Shown one piece after another: positions 1 to 12,600 of a stretch of DNA of 64,000 nt. Source of the DNA: Phoronis australis. Its lineage: Eukaryota > Phoronida > Phoronidae. The stretch spans positions 54,926 to 118,925 of the forward strand of contig NMRA01000783.1 of assembly GCA_002633005.1 (NCBI GenBank), in the 5' to 3' direction. A model generated the notes under the pieces. It worked only from the letters and a program-made list of their open reading frames with translations, made no database searches and had not been told where the DNA came from. How positions within the stretch are numbered: position 1 is the stretch's first letter; each line of letters opens with the position of its first letter. Position numbers and translations under genes: made by a program.

Positions 1-36
1 CCCCCCCCCCTTACTGAAAACGTAGATCCGCCACTG
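1..36. repeat. Right end of a short inverted-repeat MITE
   Basis: The window opens with a C run and then a sequence ending in gatccgccactg. This matches the right terminal inverted repeat of the MITEs at 18414-18625 and 28147-28263. Only the end of the element lies inside the window. Confidence 0.5.
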
Positions 37-329
37 GAATATTCAATATCGAATTTAAAACCCCAACAGTACTGACGCCACGGGAACTCTTCAGTTGGCT
101 CAACACTAACTGGCCGGGATTTGAACAAAAAGCGGATTCGTCGGTTTTCTTTTTCATTGATAGAAAAACAAATTTTCAATTGACGTTTTGCGAATTTGAA
201 AACAAAAATAGAACTTCTCTTTTCGTTTTGAGTCAACATATTGAATGTAACGGAACTTGAATCAGAGGGCCGCGACCGACTACCGACGTACTTACGTTGA
301 GTGCCGTCATGCATTGTGGTCGAGATAGT

Positions 330-375
330 AAGTCTATCGATAGAGTTAGCAAGTCTATCGATGGAGTATCTAAGT
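330..375. promoter_or_regulatory. Repeated TATCGATA-type palindromes upstream of SGTA
   Basis: Two near-identical segments of the form aagtctatcgatRgagt lie in tandem about 230-260 bases upstream of the SGTA start codon. The first contains the palindrome tatcgata. In flies this is the DRE core bound by DREF. Whether it works as a promoter element here is a guess; position and repetition are the only support. Confidence 0.25.
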
Positions 376-593
376 CTACAGGTATTTACAGGAATTCAAT
401 CGAAAGAGATAATGATTAGCATATCGTCAGTCTAAACTAGGGCACTCAACAATCTGTCCCCGGAGTGCTCTCCCCGGATAGAAAACAATGAACTTTGTCG
501 CTACAGATGTCGCTTCAAATCTGGACTCGGAACGAGGCTGCAAAAGGAAACTGCGAGTAGTGTCGTGTTCAAGTATCCAGCTTGTTGTTGACC

Positions 594-687
594 ATGACAA
601 ATGTCCAGAAATTGGTTTATTCATTTATTGAATTTCTTGAGGACCAAAAGCAGTTACTCGACGCTGAATCTGTTGAAAGTTTAGATG
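594..687 (+). CDS. SGTA: SGTA exon 1 (start codon, dimerisation helix)
   Basis: Reads [18 protein letters not shown], then [12 protein letters not shown], and stops at GAT G|GTACTG (phase 1). It resembles the SGT N-terminus, where a hydrophobic dimerising helix precedes SLEVA. The split codon joins the next exon (tt) to give Val, which restores the family sequence. Any upstream untranslated exon is not visible. Confidence 0.85.
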
Positions 688-3600
688 GTACTGTTGAATT
701 TCTAGTGACGTTGTCATCTGTCCAGTCAACACGCGACTTAGTTTTAAGAGTAAAACAGTGATAGTCAGATAGTGAATAGTTGAGGTCTGATCAAAGGTGC
801 CTGTGGTGACTATCCGTCTCTAGCTGGCCAAAAGACGGTGAACCTCCTTTGGCTTTAGGAGCTTCATACTTCGGAAGCTTTTGGGCTAGTCTTACCTCAC
901 ACTGATTAAAACATCAAAGTCATGTGTTATAAGTACCTTTTGCGTATAGAGGGTCACCGGCGTAGGAGGCCGTCGATGTCAGTAATTCCTTCAATCCTTG
1001 CAACTCCAACAAGTATCCTGTTGTCAAACTTTTTCTTCGAGCAGTTCTTCGTTCAGTTCCCAAAATCAGAAACTAGCCATGGCACTGGTTGGATATAGCG
1101 GTCCCTGATTTAGAGAAGCAGGCAATCACTGAGTAACGGTCCCGTTATTTAGTGGATGAAACTGCATGGTTCTCTAAATCAGGGATAGCATTGGTACAAA
1201 GCTGTATACTAAATATACAGCTTTGCACCACTGTGGGTAAAAAAGTGGTAAGATAAAATCTGACACAAAATTAGAGTCATTAAAAACTACAGTCTTCTTT
1301 GACTAAACTAAAGTATGTAACGGTGTTGGAAAAATGGCGTTCTACTGTTATTCTGCTGCTATGTTGTGGAGCTATCTTTAGCGACAGCTTTTGGTGCCAT
1401 GAAATATTTGCGTCACCTATTGGCCAGTATCTTTTTTCGCCGATTCTTCAATCAACTGTAATTGTTCTTTCACGAGGTTGCGTACACGTCTCAACAAATT
1501 ATCGGAACCAGTTTCACTTCAAGTTTTTAGAATTTTGATCCCGAAAAGCCGAATTTCAGAAGAAATTTTGCTGCTGCCAAGCTATGATCATCTCCCAAGA
1601 GATGTCGCAAAAATTTAGGAAATGGCACGTAGGCGTGACACGAGCGTCCTGTTTTCAAAACGACGACATACTTTTCATTGTTAGAAAAGGCAGCGAGTTA
1701 CGCAAGAAAATGACGTTTATTGCATTGTTTTTCGCTTAAACGGTTGTAATGGGCAAGGTGAGTGTCGGTTGATTCCCATATTTTGCATGCACTCCGTCCA
1801 GACTTTAGCTTTACAAGTCATGTTGATACAAGTTTCACGGCGAGGTGACGAGCAGAACTACCCTGGCTGTGTGCAATTTCGGGTCTATGGAAAAAAATAC
1901 ACACAGTGGTACCTAGCTTATTTTGACGACAGTCTTCATACAGCTAGCTGGCTGGCTAAATCAGGGACTGCTATATTCGACCAGTGCCCTGGCCATTTTT
2001 AACTCTGCTCCCTGGCATGTGCTGTGTAAAAATGGCCAGTTTCCTATTTTGGGAACTGAACGAACGACTGCTCGAAGCAAATGTTTGATAATGGGAGTAT
2101 TTGTTCCACTTCCAGTTGGAAGAAATTAAAGACACCGACAGCCTCCCTCCTAAGGTGTCCCTCTATGCGCAAACATTACTTATAACAACATTATTTTGAT
2201 GCTTTAAACAGTGTAAGGTATAATTCACTGAAAAGCTCCCGGCATATGAAGCTCCTACTGGCCAGCTAGTAACGGTGGTCACCGTCTACACTCGACCAGC
2301 TACCAGTCACAGTCACAGTGTCAGAACACTTTGACTAGCCTTGGTGCAAAGCTGTACTACTAAGATATAGTTTTGTGCCAATTTAGGCAAAAACTGACCG
2401 AGTAAAATGTGACATGTAATAAGTGTCATTAAAATCTATACTCTTCTTTGAGTAAACTAAATTATTTACTGGTGTTGGAAAAATTGGTGTTGAAAAAATT
2501 GGCATTCTACCGTTGTTCTGTTGCTTAAGCTGTGGAGTGATCTTTTGCGTCGGCTTTTGGTGTCATGAAATATTACGTCACGTGTTGGCCCGTTTCTTTT
2601 TGCGCCCATTTTTCAATCAACTGTTCTTTTTTCACGAGGTTGCCTGCATGTCGCAAAAAATCATCACAATTGGTTTCATTTCGTTTCAAATTTTTAGTAT
2701 TTTAATACCAGTACCAGCAAAGCAAATTTCAGAACAAGTTTGCTGCTGCGAAGCTGTCATTGTCTGCCGGGAGATGTGGAAAAGAATTTAGGAAATGGCA
2801 CGTGCCACGAGCTCACTGTTTTCAACAACACGATAGACTTTTCTTTTCTACAAAAGGCAGAGAATTACACGAGAAAATGATGTTAATTAGATTGTTTTTT
2901 CACTTAAACAGGTGTAACAGGCAAGGTGAGTGTCTGGTAACTCCCACATTTTGCATGCACCCTCGGTGGTCATTAATTCAACATGTAAGTTTCATGACAA
3001 GGTGACGAGCAGAATTACCCTGATTGTGTGAAATTTTGTGGTCTAATGAAGTTCAACACATAGTGGTACCTCTCCATGTTTTGACGATAGTCTTCACACA
3101 GCTAGCAGGCTGACTTCAGACAGTGACCAGTCCACCGTCTCTAGCTGGCCCCAATTGGGCTCCTATAGGAGCTTCATGTACTGGAAACTTTCCGGCCAAT
3201 TATGCATCACACCTTAAAATGCGCTAAAACAGTTGTCCCTTCCAGGTTATCTGTTCCTGATCACACTGATTAAAATATAAGATTCAAGTTATTATTTGTT
3301 CATAGAGGGACACCTTAGGAGGCCGTCTATGTTCAATTTCTTTCAACTCAAACAAATACTCCTGTAATCAAACTTTTTCTTCGAGCAGTCCTTCATTCAT
3401 TTGCCCAAATCGGCAACTGGCCACTTTTACACTGCGCTCACTCCTATTTTTACCACACCTGCCAGGAATGTCTTTGGAATATGAGTTTACCAATCCTGTG
3501 ATGGACGATCCAGTTGAATTAGTAATCAAGTTTCACAAACACACGTGATGCACTTTGTACACGTAACCATAGCCCTAATGAAGATCCTGTAAAAGTATCA

Positions 3601-6600
3601 CTACACGACGTCATCAGTATAGTCATATCTGAAATTGTCACAGGTGGACTGCCCTTACTGTATATTTGTTGTTTTTCTAGTTGCCACACAATGCCTGGAG
3701 GCTGCATATGGACTGGATCAGTGTGAGACTGACCAGCTGAGAGTGCCTATGAAACTAGCTGATATATTTAATGAAGCTGTAGGGTGCATGCCAGAGGAAG
3801 ACGACTTCACGTTATTAAACCCAGAGGTAACACCAGAAGCACAGCTGGAGGCCGACAGACTCAAAGCACAAGGTAGTTCGTTTTTTGTCGCTTTAAAAGG
3901 GTGACTCGACGCTGGTCCTCATTCGTTCTGAACCCTGGGCACCTGTAAAATGATTCTAGCAATTTTTTTTTTTTATTTCCAGAAGTGTGCTGGTGAAAAT
4001 CTGAATACCCCCTATCAACTAAGCTTTCCTTTGACTTTGTTCGGTAATATAGGCACTCTGATTTTATCATGATTGTAGATGAAAAATGTTCAAAGTAAAA
4101 TGCTGTAAAGAGCTAGTTTATTTTTTTTATTATGAGAAATGTTTCATAAAAATATTGCAGGCGGTCCAATACCTGAATTGCATTGGACATGCGCAGGCCA
4201 CCTACGCCGGGCCCATTGCACAAAACACCTGATTTGCAGCTTATGAGACACATTTTGGGTTACACGTAAGAAATTTTCGAAAATTGAAAAAAATGAGACC
4301 TGGCAAGGACTACTTGTTCTGAATTTCTTCAGCTAAACAAATCATTCATTGAAATTTTGCAAAAGTTTTCCACTAAAATTGGATAGATGGCGAACTTGAT
4401 TTAGCTGGACAGTATTTACCAAAATTAAGTGGAAACTTCGAAATTAGACAAAGTTGTGATGCTCAAAACCACAACTAAATATCCATGGACTAGAATTCAA
4501 TTTAGGCCCCGCTAAGTGTTACTCCATCCGCATAGTTGAAATTGCAACAACTTATTAATAATGTACAAACAATTAATGGATAGGCACAACAACGTCACAT
4601 TAATCTCCGTCAAAAGTGCGACAAAAATGCTATTTTATTGCAACAAGCGTGTGACTAAACTGCCAAACAATTAAGGCGTTATGTTGATCAACGTCCGACT
4701 GAGTTTTATTGAAGTCTGCTGTTACAGTACTGTTGCCATACCATTTTAAAAATAATGACTTAGTCGTGGTTTAGAAACTTGTCACTTTTAGCAGTACTGA
4801 GAATGAGGCACGAAACGAGGTAGATTGGATCATCTCATATTTTTGTCAGGATTTCCCCTCCTTGTGACCAGAAGTATTTTTCTTGAACTATTGAGACTCT
4901 AGGGATACCAAAACAGTGCTGGAGATTTTCAAAAGAGCCTCCACCCAGTATTACTCCTACGAGGGTCCTTTCAGAAATGGGGACTGAAAAATCCCCATGG
5001 AGGCTGTTCATCCATCACTCATAGTTTTCAAACTGCCAATAAAATGAAAACTGGTATTTCAAGTCAACCAAAGTTGAAATCTGGGTTGAAGAAACGAATC
5101 AACACCTCCAGTGCCCAACACCTTTGACTCAATTTTCTAATTTAGGGGCAGTCTCGGAATGCAGATGATGTGGTCACCTAAGCAATACAAGTTTCCGAAA
5201 GAGCACCAATGAGGCAAAAAATCACTTGTATGGGTACTACCTACTGGTTGATTTTTCATAAATTTGTTATGCATAGCAGGTACCCTGAAACTGAATCCAT
5301 GCTACTGCTTATTTGGGTACCTTGTCTGGCCGTTGGAAGTATTCTTTGTGATTCATATATGTATTGACATTTCAAGCATAATGTAAATTCGAAGTCATGT
5401 ATCCGTTGTTTTACAGGTAATGAGTTCATGAAGTCCGAGAGGTTTGAGGAGGCGTTAGACGCGTATTCCAAAGCCATTGAGTTGGACCCCTTTAATGCCG
5501 TTTATTACTGCAACAGGTAGGAATATGTAGTCCCGATTCATGTGTGTCCTAATATTTTGAAAGAAAGGGCTCGAGTAATATTTTGCCGGTAAGTGATGGA
5601 CTTCATCAGTACATAGCCTAACTCTAGGGCATCGTGATGATCGGGTACTTCGCCCTGGATATAATTTTGTGTTTGTTTTCAGGATTTGGCAATGACCGAA
5701 GTCGAGCTATAAACAACAAGTTTGCAAATTACTTCAGTGCCACTGTTTCCTTGCTTAAGAAATGGACTTGAATTTGATTTTGATCAGCATTTGTAGTCAA
5801 AAGTTTTGATGGTCAGGCATTTGCCACACCCAGCAACACCAAAAGATTCTATCTTGTAAGGGGAAATCCAACTTGTTGGTACGATCAAGTTAACAACCTA
5901 GAACAGCTGTGCAGACTTCGTCCGGACTTCTTGAATTAAGTACAAAATCCGTAAAACTTGATTTTTGACTTTTTACCTATCACTTGTTAAATTGGGCCAT
6001 GTGGCCATTTTTGTTTTTCGCTTTACCCAACTTTTTGAGATCCATCGTAAAATTTATGAAGTCCTGCTTTTGATAACCCCTCGTCAGTCGTCATACGAAA
6101 GTGGAACACTTGAGCAACAATTCCTAACAGCGTTTTTAAAAACAATGCATAACGTATAGTACCTGAAAAATCCACACAACTCCGATCTGAGGTATGATGT
6201 TCCGAGGTTAACCTTGTTTGGATGTTTTTCTAGGTCCTACATAATCATAATTGAATATGTGACATGTGCATATCCTGACTTAACTTACACTTTTGAGTTT
6301 TCTGTACATGGAAATAACCCTCCCCCCATGTTCTTATCTGGTAACCATTGATCATTTGTAGGGCCGCAGCTTATAGCAAGCTTGAAAAGCACAAGCTAGC
6401 CTTGAGAGATTGCGACAGAGCATTAAAAATTCAGCCGGATTATGGAAAAGCTTTTGGAAGGAAGGGGTAGGATTTCAAATTTGATATTCATTTTGATAGC
6501 TTTTGCAGTGTGGAAACAGGGTGAGACAAATAGGTTACGCGGTATTGGCCTAGGGAAATAAGTGAAAGGAGTCCTTCGTTTTGATCATTTGACTAAACAG

Positions 6601-9600
6601 AGAAGGGAGATGTACACATGCGTGATGGAATTCATGATGTAGGAGTTGTTCAAGAGACAACCTGATTGCATGCATTTTGCGAGTGCTGTGGGACCGTTTC
6701 ACCAGGTGCCTCGTAGAGAATTTCAATCTCATTATGTAGGTAAAATGGGTAAATAGTATTCAGGCAATAGGTAGCTAAAAATGTATTACTGTACCTTATG
6801 TTTTAGCTCCTAGTTTCCAAGAACGTTCTTAATTTTTACAATGATGTGTCAATTACGAAATTCTTGATGAATTAGTGTTGTATAACTTGTGAGCTTTCAT
6901 ACTACTATGAAAAAATACTGAGTTATCAAAAAACAGTCACAGTCTGGCTGATTGACACCAAAATAGAGGTACCTTTTAGTGCAGCCAAGTGACAATAGTG
7001 TCACAGGATCACTGATTCTTCGGGAAAGTACCAGTGTGTTTCTGTTTGTTACAGACTCGCTCACTCAGCGCTCAATGAACATGAGCAGGCCATCACATGC
7101 TATACTAGGGCTCTAGAACTAGATCCTGATAACCAGAGCTATAGAAATAATATGGACGTTTCAAAACAAAAGTTAACCACAAGTCCTTCACAAGGTCCAG
7201 AGGTTGGTATCTCATTGACACACTTCATTTGAGCGGAGATGTACGCAAAGCAAATACATTTAGCCATGTGTCAGCACAGAACGAACATGTTTGACATAAC
7301 GCGCACAAAGACACTCCTGTCGAGTTCATGCAGAATTGTGGCCACAGTGTAGTTTTCATGAAAAGCTGACAACTTTTTTCTACACATTTTTTTCCGTACG
7401 GATAGTCGTAATGTAAGATATATTTCATAGTGTAAGTGTTGAAAATAATTATTCAAACCTGTGTATTTTCATTCGCACGACTCATTTGTAAACAAAGTAA
7501 CACTGAATGTTAATCAAACAGTCTGAGAGTGCCCACAAGAGTACATCCATTCTATTAACAAAGCTTGAGTTGATGACTATTTTCAATATCCAAAAATCTG
7601 CAATTTTCTTGCTAAAATGTTCAGCTGTTCCATTAACAACGCGCAATATTTCTGAAGTCTCCATTTCCGTCATTACTAAGTTGAGAGCGGAGTTAGCGTA
7701 TAGTTAATGAAAAATCTGACGTGACTGCAAAAGCCTCGTTTTCTCTTTTGTGGAATTTCTTGATGAAAACTGTGTGAATTTTATTACAGGTTGGTGGTGC
7801 TGGGAATATGCCTTCATTTGGAGGCATGGATATGAGTCAGCTGATGAATAATCCCCAGATTATGAGAATGGTAAGAAACTGGCATGTGTGTTTCATGCGA
7901 CCATTGGTTTGTCATTTTCAGGGTAACACGTAATGCGTTCAGCCAAACGCGAAACAAGTGTCTTCTAATCAGTAGTGTCATCTGAGTTTGTTTTGTGTCA
8001 AATGTATGCCTTTCATGGACTTCATGGAGCTCTGGTCTATTTTGGAAAAAAAGTCTTGCAGTTAATAACTTTGTGTGGAATCCTTGGGGTCCTTAATTAT
8101 GACTGATCCAAAATTTAACATTATTTCTCAAAATAACCAATGTTACCAAATCCTCGTTTCCGTCATCACTGTCTACATTTAGATGATTGGCTACCAAATT
8201 GTTTAATCTTGTTTTGCATCAATACTGCGTTGTTATGAGATGGGTTCTTCGAGTGGGTCTCAGTCATTTTAAATGAATTTATGAACTCAAACTTTACCAG
8301 TTTCTTTCTCCATCAATAATGTCGGGAATGGTTAGCACACGCTGTGGCTGGCTATTGTCGTGATTAGGATCTATTGCCGTTTGGCTATTAACACAAAGAC
8401 TTACAGCACTCACAGTTATGTGACAGTGACTGTATGGTGTTTGTGCATAACTTCACCTTCTTTTTTAATCTGTTACAGAAATATTGCTTTCACCATATGA
8501 AGTAGTGACCCGCCTGTGGAGTCCATCTCCAATTTCATTCTAAACAAACGGGTGTAATGATTCGTGTATTGATAGCTCTTTTGGCACCTCAGAAATGACT
8601 CCCAGCCTTTACTGTGTAGTCATGCCAGTTTTGCTGTGTAGTGGGAAGTTGTTTAATTCATGGCGTGGTGTTGATAATATCCAAAATTGGAAAATAATCA
8701 AGGGTGTGTGTCGTGCACCTTTTAATTTGTCATCACTATGTTACTTGTATGTCTGAACACAGTGCAGTACTTTATACTTATGTCGCGGTTTCCTTTACAG
8801 GCTCAGAATTTCATGTCAAACCCTCAAATGCAGCAGGTGTAAGTAGAGTTGATAAAGTAATACTATTTCACTTGTACTGGGGTGTTTTTAAAAAGACTAA
8901 AACCATTACTATATCTCCGCATTAGGGTGATTTCATGGAAACGCCTTGTGATTTGAGCATGTGCACAAGATTAGTTTAAGCACTCTTTAGCTGGCTAAAA
9001 GTGAAATTATATCAGGTCTTTTACTCGCACACAAACTGCATTATGATATTATTTTTCAATCATNATCTATTGCCGTTTGGCTATTAACACCAAGACTTAC
9101 AGCACTCACAGTTATGTGACAGTGACTGTATGGTGTTTGTGCACAACTTCGCCCTCTTTTTTAATCTGTTACAGAAATATTGCTTTCACCATTAATGAAG
9201 TAGTGACCCGCCTGTGGAGTCCATCTCCAATTTCATTCTAAACAAACGGGTGTAATGATTCGTGTATTGATAGCTCTTTTGGCACCTCAGAAATGGCTCC
9301 CAACCTTTACTGTGTAGTCATGCCAGTTTTGCTGTGTATTGGGAAGTTGTTTAATTCATGGCGTGGTGTTGATAATATCCAAAATTGGAAAATAATCAAG
9401 GGTGTGTGTCGTGCACCTTTTAATTTGTCATCACTATGTTACTTGTATGTCTGAACACAGTGCAGTACTTTATACTTATGTCATGGTTTCCTTTACAGGC
9501 TCAGAATTTCATGTCAAACCCTCAAATGCAGCAGGTGTAAGTAGAGTTGATAAAGTAATACTATTTCACTTGTACTGGGGTGTTTTTAAAAAGACTAAAA

Positions 9601-12600
9601 CCATTACTATATCTCCGCATTAGGGTGATTTCATGGAAACGCCTTGTGATTTGAGCATGTGCACAAGATTAGTTTAAGCACTCTTTAGCTGGCTAAAAGT
9701 GAAATTATATCAGGTCTTTTACTCGCATACAAACTGCATTATGATATTATTTTTCAATCATAAACAAAATGTTTATACCATTTGGGACTCAAGAGAACAT
9801 TTCAGAGTTTGTTGGCGTTGGCCAACCCTAAAATTGCAAATTTGAAAGTGGCACACGTACGCATTGTCTGTGACTTGAGCTTGGAACTGAGTGCTGAGCA
9901 AGCTTGTAATTGAATGTTGAGCAAGCTTGGAACTGAGTGCTGAGCAAGCTTGGAATTGAGTGCTGAGCAAGCTTGCAACTGAGTGCTGAACAAGCTTGGA
10001 GCTGAGTGCTGAGCAAGCTTGGAACTGAGTACTTTAATGTAACTTTTATGCTTTGTCAAATTTTTGTAAAGTTGTGAGAGTGCTCTTGCATCACATACGC
10101 AGGAATGAGGCCATGCATTCTGTTCCCCGCCATGGCCTGGGCCCGGTCTCTAATCTTTTTGCTATAATAAATGGAACTCGAAATTATGTTTGGCATTTTC
10201 GACTGTACTTTTGTGCCAACTCAAGTAAATTGTATTGTTCTATGCTGGAGTTCATAATGACTTATGTGAATAATTTATTAGTCCCAGTTTACAGTTGATA
10301 AACCCAACATTAAGGCTAAAAGTTTGAGTTTGGACTCGAAATTTCGAGTTTTTACTCGAGTTTGCAGCAAGAATGTAAGGGTCACCAAGTGCTAAGTTGG
10401 GCTGGAAACTCATGTGAGTAAACTATATGTATTCAAGCACATCTGAGTTCGCACAAAAGATGTAGAGAAATTGCCAAAAATAATTTCAAGTTCTTTTCGA
10501 GTACAAATATTAGAGACCGGACCTTGGCCTGGTGCTCTTCACAAGTCCATTGGCAGACTTGCTTCTCCCATACCCATGGCTACAACTCTTGCCCATCAAG
10601 ATTGAATACCAGGAGAAAAATTACTGAAATATCTCCATCTGTTGTGTTACAGGATGACTAACCTAGTGGGTAACTTAGGGGGTAGTAATGACAGTGACGG
10701 AGCGGGGCAGATGCCTGATATGAGTGCATTTCTCAGAGTGTGAGTACTTTTCAGTCATTTTGAAAGGAATGTCATTTTGTAGATTTCAAATCACTGATGA
10801 CATTATTGGTGAGAGAAGTTATTTCCTGAAATTGGCCTCATCATGAAATCGAACGTTGAACCTCTTAATCTCACTCACAAAAACTACAGATTTTGTTGCT
10901 TTACAGCTCTGTTCAAAGCTAATATTTCCAAGAAGTCTATCCCATTCAACAATGATCCCAGTATGTGCTAGGTTAACGGATAATGTCCTGATAATTTCTC
11001 AAAATACGTCCTTGCTCATTTTGAAGATCTCGAATAACACAAAACGTGCATCAGTCCTTTCCATACTATGATACAAAGCGACTTTTATCCTCAAACAAAT
11101 CATTGAGTCGAGTAAACAATAGTGTAAAACAGCTGTCACATTTGACTAGGTAGGTTGTCTCTCCCAATACTGTATTGCTATCAGTCACATGTGATCTCGA
11201 TTGCGTTCTTGATAAAGCAAGGGAAAGTTAATAACCAGATTGTTTAAGTTAATCTAACTGTTATGATTTTCATGTGGAGGTTTGAAGTTCCTCTGCCTGG
11301 TAAGTGTCAACTTTCTCCCAATTCATGTTTTGTCAAATGGTCAGCCTTCAATGAAATATCTTTTTATTCGTCAATCAACGAAAAAATATGTCATGCCGCA
11401 AAGCGTTACACAATAATTATTGTTTCTTGTCACATGAGTATCTTCATTTTTTGCTTTGAATTCATTGTAAGTTTCTAAAAAAGAACTCGTGTTTGAACTA
11501 CATAACAGCAGTGTACAGGCAACCATGTTTAATTTCCCAATTGACCTATCGCAAGCTCCACCCCGTGCGAAATGTCAACAAACAAACAATAAGTTTTACC
11601 CGGCAATGTGTTGTTCGTCGGGTAAAATGGCGACTTGGAAACGAAGGTGTGTCAAGAATACTGCATTCTGATTGGTCAGTTAAGCCGTCACTCGAAATTT
11701 CAGTGATAGGTCAATTTTAGTCACCTTCAAACATCAACTGCAGTTTCAGAAATCAAAGTGCCTTTTGTATTAAAACAATGTCTTCATTTTTATTGCTGAT
11801 ATCTCTGTTGTTGGAAGGATAATCAAAAATCTAAAGTCATTGTTCCTTCAATCATAGACCATAACATAAGTGTGCAAAATTTTGTGTGCATTGACTCGTG
11901 CTCTGGGCAAAGTCAATTTCCATCCCAAGCACCTTGTTCTGGTTTAGTGTGTCGAAGCTTTTTTCTAATTTCAACACTGTCCAGTTTAGTGCATTTTAAT
12001 GGAAAGCAAATGTGATTATGTTCAAATTGGTGTCTACTCCTGCAAGGGTTTACTGGCAAAGCAAGCTGCTTTTGTTATGCTGAAATTTGTTTTCAATCAG
12101 AACAATAGTTTCTTGGCAAATTGAGCTCTCCTCATCACGGAGGTAAAAAAATACGAGCCAAAACAATGCTGATCTCTGTGTTTTAATCACCAGGGGACAG
12201 CAGTTTGCACAGCAGTTTCAACAGTCTAATCCAGAGTTGGTGGAAGAGATCAGGAGGCAGGCAGCTGGCTCCAACCCTGAGCCACCCCCATCAGGCACAG
12301 GTAAAATACTAACAATGTAAATTTTTTGACGTGAAAATGATGGTGAACTTCCCAGTTTTCAAAGGCATTACTAAATTGCAGTAAAGACGTTTTTAGCAGT
12401 CATCACTTTTTAATGAACTTTGCTCAGTGACAGTGTATTGTTCAACTTGATTTTGGAAAACTTTCCAAAATTCTAAATTTTACGAATTAATTTGGTAAAA
12501 AGTGACATTTTACATCTCTGTGGTTTTGTGTCTTGAACTGAATAGTTTGTCGTCTGCTTAAACATTCCCTTTAGGTCATATACAGTGTCACTTAAAGTCT

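Noticed and set aside
3473-3550. Possible SGTA exon reading [19 protein letters not shown]
   Set aside because: No in-phase splice donor. The exon at 594-687 gives the family N-terminus with correct phase, so this frame is not needed.
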